DNA of 64,000 bases from Maniola hyperantus (GCF_902806685.2 NC_048538.1:11532001-11596000), one strand, 5' to 3'; shown: positions 34,001 to 44,840, counted from the first letter of the stretch. The notes: a model not told the origin generated them from the letters alone. Numbers and translations: made by a program.

Positions 34001-34195
34001 ATACGTGTTTTATTATTTGCCATGTGCACGGAAATTGTTCGAAGACTTATTTCTATTTCATTCTTAAATAGGCCTTTGGACTGTTAAAATTATCGTAGAA
34101 AATAAACGCGTATTCATAGTTAATTCGTAATTAATGATGTAACATAAAATAAGATTAAAAGAATTTTGGTTAGTTTAGCTAAACCTTCATATAAA
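31036..34195. other. Long repeat-poor intron block
   Basis: About 3.2 kb with no repeat shared within the window and no recognised exon. 32160-32960 is less AT-rich and resembles the compositionally even, non-repetitive DNA in which intronic enhancers are often found. That is inference only. Small ORFs (60-70 codons) have no motifs. Confidence 0.5.
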
Positions 34196-34382
34196 CAAAC
34201 TAGTTTATTCCCGCGACTTCATCCACGTGGACTACACAAATTTTAAACCCTTATTTTACCCTCTTAGGAGTAATTAATAGCTATCTATATGCCAAATTTC
34301 AACCTGATCCGTCCAGTGGTTTAATAGATCAGTCAGTTAGTTAGCCAGTGAGTCAGCTTTTCCTTTTATATATTATATAGAT
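34196..34382 (-). repeat. Family A repeat, eroded
   Basis: ACTAGTTTATTCCCGCGACT, CATCCACGTGGACTACAC, GCCAAATTTCAACCTGATCC, CAGTCAGTTAGTTAGCCAG, CCTTTTATATATTA. An internal deletion removes the CGGATGCCTACG part. Confidence 0.75.
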
Positions 34383-34837
34383 TCAAAGAAAACTACTGAG
34401 TATTATCTTGATAAAATTTACCTCAATGTATGTTCAAGACTTAAATCCTTCTAACACAAAGTTTTAACAAGATCCGTTCAGCAGCTCTCAGTTGGGTGGC
34501 TACCGACTATATCTACATAATACATATTTCAATTCAAATTAAAGTAGGTGAGAATAGGGGAAATTTTTAGAAACTCCGACTTTATCTTTTACGCTAACGA
34601 GGGATACCGCAAATTTCAAGTAATAGAATTGGATGAAGAATAAAGGTGAACTTACATGGGTCGCGACATTGTTACACATTACCATTGTTACACATTATGA
34701 AAATCTATAGCACCGCTAAAGCACCGTCGGTGCGTCCGTCGCGCGCATCAATCGCTTCGGCGACAAGTCACAACCCATGGAAGTCTGTTGCAGACCGTAA
34801 AACCGTTGGTAGATACATCAGTCAGCCCTCAGGATCA
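34383..34837. other. Intron, unique
   Basis: The 68-codon ORF at 34646-34852 crosses into a repeat and has no motif. Nothing else was seen. Confidence 0.45.
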
Positions 34838-35050
34838 GTACCCTTATTATAAATGCGAAAGTGTGTTTGTTTGTTGGTTTGTCCTTCAATCACGTCGCAA
34901 CGGTGCAACGGATTGACGTGATTTTTTGCATGGGTACAGATAAAGACCTGGAGAGTGACATAGGCTACTTTTTATCCCGGAAAATCAAAGAGTTCCCAAG
35001 GGATTTTTAAAAACCTCATTCCACGCGAACGAAGTTGCATCAGATAGTAA
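34838..35050 (+). repeat. Family B repeat, full copy
   Basis: TTATTATAAATGCGAAAGTG, CAATCACGTCGCAACGG, GATTTTTTGCATGGGTACAG, GAGAGTGACATAGGCTACTT, CCTCATTCCACGCGAACG. It ends GCATCAGATAGT. Confidence 0.85.
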
Positions 35051-35369
35051 AGGTATAATTCGCAAATGGAGCAACTAAAATATCACGCCCTAACGCACCT
35101 CAGGTTTGGCTTGTTGATTTTTTTGCATACCTACTTGAAATTCTAGGCTGCGGTTAAAAAAAAGATTGCCAGAGAATCAGACAAGCCAGACTATAGAAAA
35201 GAAAATGTAGTCTTTGAATGCCTTTGGTTTCCTTATCCTAATAAATAAATAATTTCCGCCTGGAAATTACCTGCCATGACGTCGTTTGTTGACGAGTCAA
35301 CCGAGTAACTATAACCTTACCTTACCCTACCTTACTTTACCCCCGTGGTGCTACTTACCCTATTGGCTA

Positions 35370-35580
35370 TAGCGCGTTCAAAGACTGTAAGTTAAGCTGA
35401 AAAACAGCCCAGTCTCACAAAGCTTTGAATAGAAGGTGTGGCTCCTATGAACACGTTTTGTGTGCCCTGTAATTTCAAGTTGACAGCGTTCGTTGCTAAG
35501 CCACGTTTTTAGTTAGCTGTTAAAAATGCCACCAACCCGTTTCTTGTTGCAAACTTCTCACAAGTTAAAAGAAATAGTGT
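35370..35580 (+). repeat. Direct repeat J, copy 1
   Basis: GTTAAGCTGAAAAACAGCCC, ACAAAGCTTTGAATAGAAGG, GTGCCCTGTAATTTCAAGTT, GACAGCGTTCG. The same order of blocks recurs at 36650-36865, about 1.28 kb downstream. The two frame a LINE fragment. Confidence 0.75.
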
Positions 35581-35714
35581 TTTGTACAGATTTGCTTTAA
35601 CCTATGTTTATGTAGGTTGTTTTAGTGTTTTCCTCATTCTTTTGTTATACCTATGATGTTTAAAAGTTGGTAAAACATCAACAACAGTATCTCAGTTATA
35701 ACAAAGATTTTTTT

Positions 35715-35756
35715 AGTACAGGATTGAGATTTCTTGACATCCTAAATCCTGTACTA
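35715..35756. repeat. Short hairpin (TAGTACAGGATT arms)
   Basis: AGTACAGGATT at the left pairs with AATCCTGTACT at the right, enclosing about 20 nt. Confidence 0.75.
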
Positions 35757-36059
35757 TAATATTGTAAATGTGAAAGTTTCAGACTGTCAGTCTATCTATA
35801 ATTCTCTATGCTTGATTTTCATGACGACCCATCCATAAACAAAAAGTTCTCGAGAGATTTGTATAAATCTAAATTCACGTGGTCCAAATCGCGGGTATTA
35901 CCTAGTTGCGGGCATAATTCCTGAATTGGTTTACAATTTATAACATCTCTGCTGTAGATTAACGTAATCTCCAGACAATTTACCAGTGGACAGTGTGATA
36001 TGAACAGTAAAGTTCGTGAAACTATAAAGTGCATACATATAAAGTGCAACGAAGATCCG

Positions 36060-36560
36060 GCTCGTTCAAACACTTGTTTTCCCCATATTTTTATACGCTG
36101 CGGAGACGTGGACGTTGCGACTGGTCGAGAAGAAGAAGATTGATGCTCTGGAGATGTGGTGCTGGAGGCGCATGCTAGGAGTCTCATGGACCGAATTTCG
36201 TACCAACATCTCTATACTCCAAGAACTCTGCATTAAAAACGACTTTCGTCGATAGTACAGAGTCGCATATTAAAATTCTTCGGGCACGTCTCCCGGCGTG
36301 AGAGTGACTCCATTGAGCGTCTTGTCGTGCAGGGCAGGGTGGAGGGCACCAGAGGGCGAGGAAGGTCACCCATGCGATGGACCGACCAAATTAAGTCTGC
36401 TGTGGGCGGTCCTTTGCACGAGTGTACCAGGCTGTCAGCCAGCAGGGAGAAATGGTGAATGCTCGTGAGGCATATAACATCTGCCCTCAAAGACGTTGCC
36501 TCGTGATGACCACGACCGCTCTGCCAAGAGCGATACGACAAAGAAGAAGATAAAGTGCAA
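36060..36560 (+). pseudogene. LINE reverse transcriptase C-terminus, frameshifted
   Basis: One frame encodes AAETWTLRLVEKKK and MWCWRRMLGVSWTEFRTN (about 36100-36240). After a frameshift the next encodes ILKFFGHVSRRESDSIERLV, then RSPMRWTDQIKSA. This is the C-terminal module of a lepidopteran LINE related to, but different from, the RTE-like copies elsewhere here. An in-frame stop and the shift make it a pseudogene. The large minus-strand ORFs (35819-36541) are shadows of it. Confidence 0.8.
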
Positions 36561-36649
36561 CCGAGCTATAGCCGTGCATAAAACACGAAAAATCGTAAAT
36601 GCTTTGCGGTTGGATCGAGTGGATACGATTGTTCGTTTTTATCCTATTC

Positions 36650-36865
36650 GACTATCGCACGAACAAAGAGTGCAAGTTAAGCTGAAAAACAGCCCGCAGA
36701 CTTACAAAGCTTTGAATAAAAGGTGCGGGTTCTTCGAACTCTGTTCCTGTGCCCTGTAATTTCAAGTTGACAACGTTCGCTCTTACGTCAGGAGTTTAGT
36801 TGGCTGCTCGAAACGTCGACGAAGCTATTTTTGTTGCGAGTTTGTCGCAAGTTACACGAATGTAC
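36650..36865 (+). repeat. Direct repeat J, copy 2
   Basis: AAGTTAAGCTGAAAAACAGC, TTACAAAGCTTTGAATAAAA, TGTGCCCTGTAATTTCAAGT, TGACAACGTTCG. By eye it is about 75 percent identical to 35370-35580 with small indels. Confidence 0.75.
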
Positions 36866-36867
36866 TA

Positions 36868-37214
36868 AGAGCCAGCGGGTGCCAGACCTTTGTTATTTTA
36901 TAAAAGCTGAAAGTTTCTCTGCTTATTGTCCCCAACACTGGGAGGAACGTTTGATTGTTGTCTGTTGAGATCATGGGGGCTTTGGAAGATAACAAGTAAT
37001 AACTTGTTATCCCTTAAAGCCACCATGATCTAAAAAAAAGTGTAAAAATATTCTGTATAAAATATAAAATAATTATACTTTATACTTTATTACATTTTAT
37101 CTCCCAAAGCCACCATGATCCAAACAAACGTTCCTTCCTGTGTTGGGGACAATAATACGCAGAAAAACTTTTAGCTTTTATAAAATAACGAAGGTCTGGC
37201 ATGCGCTGGGTCTC
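36868..37214. mobile_element. Foldback MITE, long-TIR family 1 (copy 2)
   Basis: AGAGCCAGCGGGTGCCAGAC at the left and the complement of GTCTGGCATGCGCTGGGTCT at the right. TTTTATAAAAGCTGAAAGTT and its reverse lie inside. GGAGGAACGTTTG pairs with CAAACGTTCCTTCC. The centre differs from copy 1 (5191-5629), so the family has conserved arms and a variable middle. Confidence 0.85.
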
Positions 37215-37589
37215 TCTATAAGATTCTGTCTGTGTGCAGTGATCACGATGCGATGCTTGATGTCTTTTCTTCCTGTTACGTATGTATTTCTTAGCAATTT
37301 AAAATGTTAAAGTAGAACGAGACGTTGACTAGCGCTTTAAACAGTTTTATCTTCACTTTCGTATTTATCTTATTTTAATCCTTCGAAGGATTTTTCAACT
37401 ATTTCTACTCACCTATTAATAATATAAAACTTTGTCCACACATTTCGTTAACTCTCTAACTCGTAGTTCCAACTATTTAATCCTGATGCTGCTGGCGCAA
37501 CCTCCACTTAGTCCTTGAGGGCGGAGGATTCTTTGAATATAAGTATTATGAATAAAAATTGTGGGCTATATAAAACTGTTTAATGCCTG
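37215..37589. other. Intron, unique
   Basis: No feature seen. Confidence 0.45.
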
Positions 37590-37695
37590 TCACTTTCCAG
37601 GTAATTAACACCCATGTAAAAAATCTGTCGATCTTTTGCTCCGTTGTGACGTGACTGAAGAACAAACCAACACACTTTTGCATTTAATATGGGTA
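37590..37695 (-). repeat. Family B repeat, truncated, reverse
   Basis: CCAGGTAATTAACACCCATG, GATCTTTTGCTCCGTTGTGA, CGTGACTGAAGAACAAACCA, ACACTTTTGCATTTAATAT. Confidence 0.75.
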
Positions 37696-37738
37696 GAGAT
37701 ATTTACTGATATTATTGCCATAACCACATAACCACATA

Positions 37739-37795
37739 ACATTAAATATGATGTATAATGCATACATCATATTGCATACATCATATTTAATAACT
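37739..37795. repeat. Short imperfect palindrome
   Basis: TTAAATATGATGTAT and ATACATCATATTTAA pair across a short repeated ATACATCATATTGC insertion. Confidence 0.75.
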
Positions 37796-38669
37796 TTGAT
37801 AATAACGATGGTTATGTAGATGATCGAGCCCGCACCAAACCGCGCGTCGATCAATGAGTGCAAGTCAATTTTGCATAACTGAAGTCCTATTCACGGCCAC
37901 AGAACATTTATTCATATTCATGATGTCAAATTTTTCAATTTGTTCCACCAGGAAGTGTATTTACAATATTGCATCGTACTATTTGCTCCAATACAATCTG
38001 TGTAAAAGCTGAGCGGAGTCGTCCATGCAGCGATCGCCGATAAAGGTGGTCTCTAATATGATATTTTGGATCCAACTGCTCTCCCACTAGCCGTTATTGC
38101 TTTACACAATACACGCTTTTAGATTCCACGACAAAACACAAAGTTCGTTCATAGTAAGTACGCTTACTACGTTTCTTTCCGTAAAATGGAATCTAATTTC
38201 TTATCGCGAAATAAAATACAGTTCGTTACTATCGCAACTCGAGTGACATAGAAATCCTTCAAAGGGAAAAAGTAAAAAAACACTGTAACGAATCTGATTC
38301 CCAGTAGCACCGAAGCCTTGGAGGTAATGGGAGATTGTAAAAGGAGGCAATAAAAGCTTAGTATTGTGTGTGAGATCCTTAGGGGAGTCCCTGTATTGTG
38401 TTCGGTCCGCGGGGGCCCCCAAGAATCGTCTGACCACGGTCGCGGTCAAATTGTACAGAAATGAAATTATCAAGGTACGCTGCCGATTTTCCGAACCAAT
38501 GAATCAAGATCCAATTCCCTTTTGTAATAGAACATCGTCGCGAGACGCGCCCATAGAGTTACACTATCCACTCAGTGGACGCTTTGTATCACTTTATGTA
38601 TGATAGCCCTTTTAGTTCAAACGACTGCCTTTTCTAGGATTTGTACATATTATATGGAAAGCTGTGATA
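37796..38669. other. Intron; possible old LINE piece
   Basis: 38364-38603 gives a 79-codon plus frame with the segment CVRSAGAPKNRLTTVAVKLY, which I vaguely associate with repeated lepidopteran sequence but cannot place. The rest has no feature. Confidence 0.35.
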
Positions 38670-38717
38670 ACTGATACTCTAGTCTTTAGGACGTCCGCCT
38701 CGTGATCTGAGGTCGGG

Positions 38718-38728
38718 GGTTCGATTCC
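38718..38728 (+). promoter_or_regulatory. Polymerase III B box in SINE head
   Basis: GGTTCGATTCC is an exact tRNA T-arm/B-box sequence within the SINE head. It is not a tRNA gene: no acceptor stem or anticodon arm can be built around it. Confidence 0.75.
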
Positions 38729-38770
38729 GGGCACGCGCCTCTAACTTTTCGCAGTAATGTGCGTTTTTAA

Positions 38771-39442
38771 CCGACTTCAAAAAAAGGAGGAGGTTCTCAA
38801 TTCGTCGGAATCTTTTTTTTTTTTTATTTTTTTATTTTTTATGTATGTTCCCCGATTACTCGAAAACGCCTGGACCGATTTTGAAAATTCTTTTTTTGTT
38901 TGAAAGGGTATACTTCAAAGTTGGTCCCATTTCAATTTGGTGAAGATCTGATGAACATCTTCGAAGATAGATACTGGAACTCCTCAACGGATAAGAGTAA
39001 ATTGCTCGCGATCAGTGTAATAGCTTAGTAAACAGTAGATTTTTAACCAGTCATAGCATAATTCCATGGGGCCACTAAAAATTGTGAAATAAAAATTTTT
39101 TACAAAAAAAATAAAAACCGACTTCGTTACACAAACACTAAAAATTGAAAAATAATTTAATTTATTACCGATTATATTATGTATACAAGAGTTAATATAG
39201 TTCCATAATAATATTTTTTGGGGTCGGTGCCAATGAGGTGCCATTGTGGAGTCCCATAAAAATATGAAGTCTAGACGATTCGCGCAGCTAAAGCTAATTG
39301 GCACCGGCACCAAAAAGTATTATTATGGAACTATATTAACTCTTGTATACATAATATAATCGGTAATAAATTAAATTATTTTTCAATTTTTAGTGTTTGT
39401 GTAACGAAGTCGGTTTTTATTTTTTTTGTAAAAATTTTTTAA
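38771..39442 (-). mobile_element. Family C repeat plus foldback unit inserted in SINE
   Basis: Begins CCGACTTCAAAAAAAGGAGG and includes the reversed family C sequence to about 38960, then a linker, then the long inverted repeat 39093-39440. The heptamer TTTTTAA stands at both junctions (38764-38770, 39436-39442), consistent with a target duplication. Whether this is one composite element or two adjacent ones is unclear. Confidence 0.65.
39093..39440. repeat. Long inverted repeat (about 140-bp arms)
   Basis: The left arm is about 39093-39235 and the right arm about 39299-39440, nearly identical in reverse complement. They include AAAAACCGACTTCGTTACAC, ATTATGTATACAAGAGTTAA and TATAGTTCCATAATAAT. 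The loop is ~65 bp. The arm end CCGACTTCGTTAC echoes the CCGACTTC start of family C. Confidence 0.9.
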
Positions 39443-39625
39443 GTAATTAAATATCACTTGCTTTAACAGTGCAGGAAAACATCGTGAGGAAAATGTTCTC
39501 AAAGGTGTGTGAATTCTGCCAATCTGCACTTGGCCAGCGTTGTAGACTACGGCCAAAACTTCTCACTCTGACAGGAGTGACCCGTGCTCTGTAGTGAGCC
39601 TGCGATGGGTTGATAACGATGAATA

Positions 39626-40149
39626 CTTTTAGGTTAGAGAATATAATTGGATTCACTTTCTGGAATCAAAACTTTACTTATATCTAGTTAATAGATTTAC
39701 GTTAGGTCCTAATAATTATTTTTAAAACACTCTTTTTTTGTCATCCTATCATTTCATGTTATCAAAATCTTTATTATGGATCTTTAATGGTAGAGCACTT
39801 ATCCATTATGGATATTCCATAGAACTCGATATGAACATAAAAAGCGTTGATAACGTCCGACGTTATTAATGAAAGCGCTTTGGGGTATAAACACGGCCCA
39901 TTTTGGCAATTCCATTAACAATATTTTAACACTTTGTTGATTTAAAAACAAAAATAATACCCAAAATTTTTATTCTAGGGTTAGGTACTAATTTCGTTTC
40001 ATTTCGAAAAGAGGGTCCGTACACGACCTGCACAAAATTGAGTTGACAGTATGGGTTGAGATCATGATGATGATGAAATGCTAATTTATATGAAAGGCTA
40101 TGTGAAACTCATTAAAAAGTTTTTATAGAAATTATAGATAAAATATCAC
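39626..40149. other. Intron, unique
   Basis: No feature seen. Confidence 0.45.
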
Positions 40150-40375
40150 TATCCATGTTATAAATGCGAAGGTTTGTTTGTTTGTTGGTTTGTTAGTTTG
40201 TCCTTCAATCACGTCACAATGAAGCAACGGATCGGCGTGATTTTTTGTATGGGTAGGTATAGTTAAAGACCTGGAGAGTGACATAGGCTACTTTTTATGC
40301 CGAAAAGTCAAAAAGTTCCCAAGGGATTTTTAAAACCTAAATCTACACGAAGTCGCGGGCATCAGCTAGTATAAA
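40150..40375 (+). repeat. Family B repeat, full copy
   Basis: TTATAAATGCGAAGGTTTGT, CCTTCAATCACGTCACAATG, GACCTGGAGAGTGACATAGG, CTACACGAAGTCGCGGGCAT. It ends CAGCTAGT. Confidence 0.85.
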
Positions 40376-41268
40376 ATAAGTGATCATCAACAAGTGCGAA
40401 TACTCGTAGCTTTGGCAAAATAGTTAGTTACCTGTATTGAATATAAAATATTTTAGTATAAAAAACATCTATGGAGACTTAATTGAGTCAAAGTCAAATC
40501 ATTTATTCAATGGGTACCATTATACACTTTTTGACAGTCAATTGTTGAATATGTAATTAATTAATAACGAAAACTTAAAACTTAAGTTACGAGTTGAATA
40601 CTAGGTACTTATACAAAATATAAATCCTTCGAAAATCTAATACAAACGAAATATGCACAGATTTATGAAATCTTAGTTCAACCAGAAATTACATATTTTG
40701 TTCATATCTTGCGAGTCCTCAGAAAATATTCGTATTTTAGTAAGATTTCGTTCAGTCGCTCCGTAATCTGCGTCAAATTGACTTTTCCGGCGTAGAGCTG
40801 ACGAGTCTCCGACTGTAATATGCCATAAACGACCCAAACGTATTGGGCCCAGTGCTCGAAGGTTGATAAATTTCGTTGATATTTGAATGCGTTATATTCC
40901 TTTCGGGTTATAGCCGGCCCCTTTCTTCAATAAATACTTCGGGAGTTATTCCGCAGCCCTCGCTAATCCTCTATTAATGAAAAGCTTTACAAAGCATTTT
41001 ATATAGGAAGATCATTGCGATATTGAAGAAGTTATCTCAATTTCTTATCGCCTACGAAAAATATATATTTGAATAGATAGCAATATTTGTAATACAATTT
41101 GACATCCTCACAATTCATATAATTTATTCAGAGTGTGGTTTAATCATATTAATCTCGAGGAGAATTGTATTCCTCGATATTTCCTAAGCATCATTTAGAA
41201 CATTATTATAAATATTATGTGACGATACATAATTACATACATAATAATACCCTCTAAATTGTTATACC
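40376..41268. other. Intron; one retroposon tail
   Basis: 40485-40530 has the GTCAAAGTCAAATCATTTAT tail type seen at 4057. 40700-41000 is unique and non-coding. Confidence 0.45.
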
Positions 41269-41453
41269 TATAGTACACTTCAGAAAATAATGTACATCGA
41301 CCTTTAGAAAGAGATAATGGTTTTGTAGAGCATTGTCTCTGTTGATGAGACCGACAAAACGTCTTATAGGTATGAGTGACAGAGACAAACGCTCTACAAA
41401 GCCGAAATGTCATTCTAAAGCTCGATGTACATTATTTTCTGCCGCGTACTGTA
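41269..41453. mobile_element. TATAGTACGCG MITE family 3, full copy
   Basis: Left TATAGTACACTTCAGAAAAT, then AATGTACATCGACCTTTAGA. The right arm is the complement, ending TTCTGCCGCGTACTGTA. The centre carries GAGACCGACAAAACGTC. The ORFs at 41195-41707 on both strands are incidental. Confidence 0.85.
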
Positions 41454-42417
41454 ATTTATTTTATTTATCGATTCTTATTTTTTGTAACCAGCCCCAGAAA
41501 AGGTCTGTACCAAAATATAAGTATTTCGAAATCTTTATTGCACATATTATAGAGGAAAACAAAACAAAATACAGAAGAAACTGTACAAAAGGATGCAAGC
41601 GCGGCCTTATTGCCAAATCAATCTCTAGGCACCCTTTGTTGATGATATTACGATCTAATGATCTTAATAATTTTATTCTGTATCAAAAAATTAATTTTCG
41701 CAAATAAATCATGAAACTGTAAGATTTTCATATCTCGCAAAGTTGGTACAAAGTAATTTTAAGGATTTAGAGATAAATTCAACGTTATTTCCCTACTCCG
41801 CTAAAATATTTTCAGCCTTCGACTTGGGGCCATTAAAAATTAATGAATAATGTTATCTGATAACGATTGTGGAAAGTTTAATTAAAATTACCTTCTTGTC
41901 ACTTTTGCCGAGTTGTTAATACGGTGAATTTTTTTAATTTTATACGAGGGAAGATCTTTCTTAAGTAGGACTAAAATAATTACAACATTATCATAATAAT
42001 TGGCTTAGGAAAATTAATTTTCTTTTGGTTTTCGAAAAAACTTTGTAATGACTACAGCAATTTATTATTTGACTACAGATAAGATAAGAAAGCTTTTGCA
42101 TAAAGAACATTTTGCATTTGAGCGCTTATATTTTTTGGAAATACTCATCTCAATACAAAATAATTTTTATGCGAGGTAGCCAAAGCCAAAGGCAAATATA
42201 AAGGATTTAGATCCGAAAGAGTGAAACATTTGAGAAATCGCGATAAGATCATTCAAAGAATGAGGAATTGAGAGAGCTTTGTTCACCTTTGAGTCAGTAA
42301 AATAAATATCTATTCATATACACATGAATTGCAGTATTGTGAGCCTGAATGCATTTCATACAACACATTTCATGAAGTAATTGTAAATATTTAGTTCTTA
42401 TCTATCTGATATCTACA
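41454..42417. other. Intron, repeat-poor
   Basis: No coding or repeat feature. A basic, lysine-rich frame around 41500-41707 continues from the MITE and has no motif. Confidence 0.45.
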
Positions 42418-42573
42418 GTAGGTACGCGAAAGATCGAGATGACAATTGGGGAATGAGGCAGGAGGACGCCCCGCACAACCGCACGTCACCTGCGCTATTC
42501 CGCACCGGGCTAGCGCGGGGACTGTGTGGGTATGCGGGGCGTTCCCTCCATGATTGCCATCTCGATCTATCGT
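42418..42573. mobile_element. TATAGTACGCG MITE family 2, full copy
   Basis: GTACGCGAAAGATCGAGATG at the left and the complement of TTGCCATCTCGATCTATCG at the right. The body shares GCACGTCACCTGCGC and GCACCGGGCTAGCGCGGG with 17856-18019. Confidence 0.8.
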
Positions 42574-42649
42574 GTAGGCACTATTATAACTGTTACAATA
42601 AATAAAAATAATTATGAATGTAGGTGTTGTTCATAGAATGTGGTAAGTG

Positions 42650-42730
42650 GTAACCCATAGACGTCCACAGCTGGACATATGTCTTTTGTAGGGACTTTCA
42701 TACCCCACGGTCTTGCACCGCCTGAATTCA
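42650..42730 (-). pseudogene. RTE-like LINE terminus
   Basis: ACCCATAGACGTCCACAGCT, TTTTGTAGGGACTTTCATAC, CCCCACGGTCTTGCACCGCC: the reversed end of the LINE ORF. Confidence 0.75.
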
Positions 42731-42734
42731 GTAC

Positions 42735-42915
42735 CTAATCCATACTAATTTTATAAATGTAAAAATGCGTCTGTCTAGCTATCTGTCTGTCTGTCTGCTA
42801 TCTTTTCCAACCAATTTTAGTGAAATTAGACATAGCTTACATCCCGGGAGTTTCCACCGGATTTTTGAGAACTTAAATCCACGCTTGTGAAGTTGCGGGC
42901 ATCATCTATTAATAA
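42735..42915 (+). repeat. Dispersed repeat, family E
   Basis: CATACTAATTTTATAAATGT, then CTGTCTGTCTGTCTGC, AACCAATTTTAGTGAAATTA, CATCCCGGGAGTTTCC and GGGCATCATCTATTAA. Relatives at 46030, 46390, 47265 and 47870 all carry the TATAATATTAGTATGG-type end. Confidence 0.7.
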
Positions 42916-43263
42916 CTAATATACTCTTAAAAATAGGTATCGCATTCATTCAATCAACCAATAATTTTTGATAAGTACCTACCTACTGTACCAGGTAGGT
43001 ACCTAAGTAGGTAGTAACTACGAAAATTTTCCCGAATATTAATTAAGCGACTCTTTTCTATTGATTTCCAAAAATAGACTGGCATTTTGTTGTTACAATA
43101 AAAATAATGAGTTCAAATTTCAAACTTCATTGGGTCAACGATAAAAGGATCACGATTCGGAAGGTCGTGAACAGTCAGACTTATCATTTTTAAATTAGTA
43201 CCTATTAACATAAAAAACAACAAATTATTTTCGTTCTAAAAATCAGATAATCAAACATCATTA

Positions 43264-43369
43264 TCATCGTCAATCAACAGACGTCCACAGCTAGACATAG
43301 GTCTATTGTAGGGATATGGACTGTGGGGTTGTGTGGAGGGACTTCCACACGTTACAGTCTTGCGCCACC
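43264..43369 (-). pseudogene. RTE-like LINE terminus with small internal duplication
   Basis: CAATCAACAGACGTCCACAG and CATAGGTCTATTGTAGGGAT, then after an extra ~25 bp AGGGACTTCCACACGTTACA and CTTGCGCCACCTG. It is cut off exactly where element N begins. Confidence 0.75.
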
Positions 43370-43537
43370 TGTAGGTCGATTTCGTAAAACCTGCATCAAT
43401 CATTATTACAAACTCAATTGTTGTGATTGGCTGAATTTGTGCGATTCATGTTGCAACAATGCACTGTAGCCAATAGTGAGCGAGCGTCAATCAATCAACA
43501 GAGGTGATTGCGATCGTGACATTGTAGCTGTCATTCT
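43370..43537 (+). mobile_element. Element N, second copy
   Basis: TGTAGGTCGATTTCGTAAAA, CCTGCATCAATCATTATTAC, GATTGGCTGAATTTGTGCGA, ending CATTGTAGCTGTCATTCT. It is the full-length match of the copy at 26606-26767 and also abuts an RTE-like LINE end. Confidence 0.75.
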
Positions 43538-44649
43538 ACCGTAATCGCGCAGCTGAACAAATATACATAGGTAGTCATTTTTAATAACAAAAATCTGAGA
43601 TTAAAGTGAGTAAGTAGTTAAGTTAGGTATAAGTTCAGCCCGTTCCACCTGTCTGATTGAAAACTCTACGTGGATGAAGTCGCGGTCGATATTATTATTA
43701 TTATTATAACGTTAACAAAAAACGGGCTTTGTATTAATCCGTACAGTTAAAAGCTATAAATATTCGAAACCGTCAGCTCCATCTATAAATAAGGTTTAAA
43801 TTTTAAACGCGCCGTGCCAGTAATTACAAGCGAAGCGAAAATATTGCAAGCTCGACAAGGTGTCGACAAGGCGTCGCGTTAGCACGTTAGCGTGCATTCT
43901 TTCCCTGCGTTCATTACCATAACAAGTAGTTTCGTTAATCAAATGTACGAAATTAATAGCGCAGTTTAGTCGACGTTCCGCCTGGCAATCAGACGGTCAT
44001 TACAAATTGCCAGCAATTACGGCGACACTCACCCTACCCGCTCATGACGGCTTTTTTTTCATACACGGTAAATATTGCATAATGGTGTACGTACGGCGCG
44101 TCGTAAATAAGCATTAATGGTATGGAACTTAATTTCGCCCCTGTTTTACTCATATGGAATTATTATTCATGTTACAAATTTTTATTTAGATCAGGTTTCA
44201 AGACGCAATTTTGTTATCATTTTAACTGTCTTATATATAGCTTCTTGTGTTGGTAGACACATATTTTTTATTACTTGAATAAAACAACAAAAAGTTTTCG
44301 GCGTAAAGGCGCAGACTTATATTTGAAATCAGAGCTCGCAAATTCCGATTTCAAAATATGAAGGAGGGACACGATTGAAAAGAATTGACATATTAGCATT
44401 ATCAGCGTACATCTTCAGGGTCAGGATTCCAGAGAAATGAACTGTACTGAGTTATTAAATAATTGTTATCTTATACAGCTGGGTAGAGAACCTTAAAATT
44501 TTTCATGTTGGTGTTTTGTATAACGTAGACTCCACTAAAAAAGATTTTAGAAAATGCACCCAATTTGGTGGAAAAGCTGGAGCGGGTCGATAAAAGCCTC
44601 ATAATATTTCAAACAAAGAACAATAGTATAAGTGGGCCTAGTCTTTAAA
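43538..44649. other. Intron; possible conserved non-coding DNA
   Basis: 43850-44170 is not repeated in the window, has an even base composition and several TAAT cores (for example CATTAATGG and TTAATAGCG). It is a reasonable candidate for a regulatory element. This is inference from composition only. Confidence 0.35.
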
Positions 44650-44840
44650 CCATTCATGCGTTCATCAATCGCTACTAATTTTAAAAATGTAAAAGTTTTG
44701 TTTATTGGTTTGTTTTCAATTATTCCGCAAGATTAACGTGATTTTGCGTGGATTTACCAACTTAGTTAAATCTACTTTTTATCACGGAAAATCAAAGAGT
44801 ACAAGTTTTTAAGCATCTTAATTCACGCAAAGTCATTTAC
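44650..44840 (+). repeat. Family B repeat, diverged
   Basis: CTACTAATTTTAAAAATGTA, TTGTTTATTGGTTTGTTTTC, AACGTGATTTTGCGTGG, CTACTTTTTATCACGGAAAA, TAATTCACGCAAAGTC. Confidence 0.65.

Larger units (their letters stand above)
38670..39625 (+). repeat. tRNA-derived SINE split by a 670-bp insertion
   Basis: Head 38670-38770 holds GACGTCCGCCTCGTGATCTG and an excellent polymerase III B box, GGTTCGATTCC (38718-38728), then GGCACGCGCCTCTAAC. The body resumes at 39443 (ATTAAATATCACTTG, ACATCGTGAGGAAAATG) and ends GATGGGTTGATAACGATGAA. Order and spacing match 4640-4935 once the insertion is removed. Confidence 0.85.

Noticed and set aside
35819..36541. Minus-strand ORFs of 61-122 codons
   Set aside because: They are antisense shadows of the plus-strand LINE fragment, whose conserved residues are recognisable.
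38718..38728. Possible tRNA gene
   Set aside because: The B box is perfect, but no cloverleaf can be drawn. It belongs to a SINE head.
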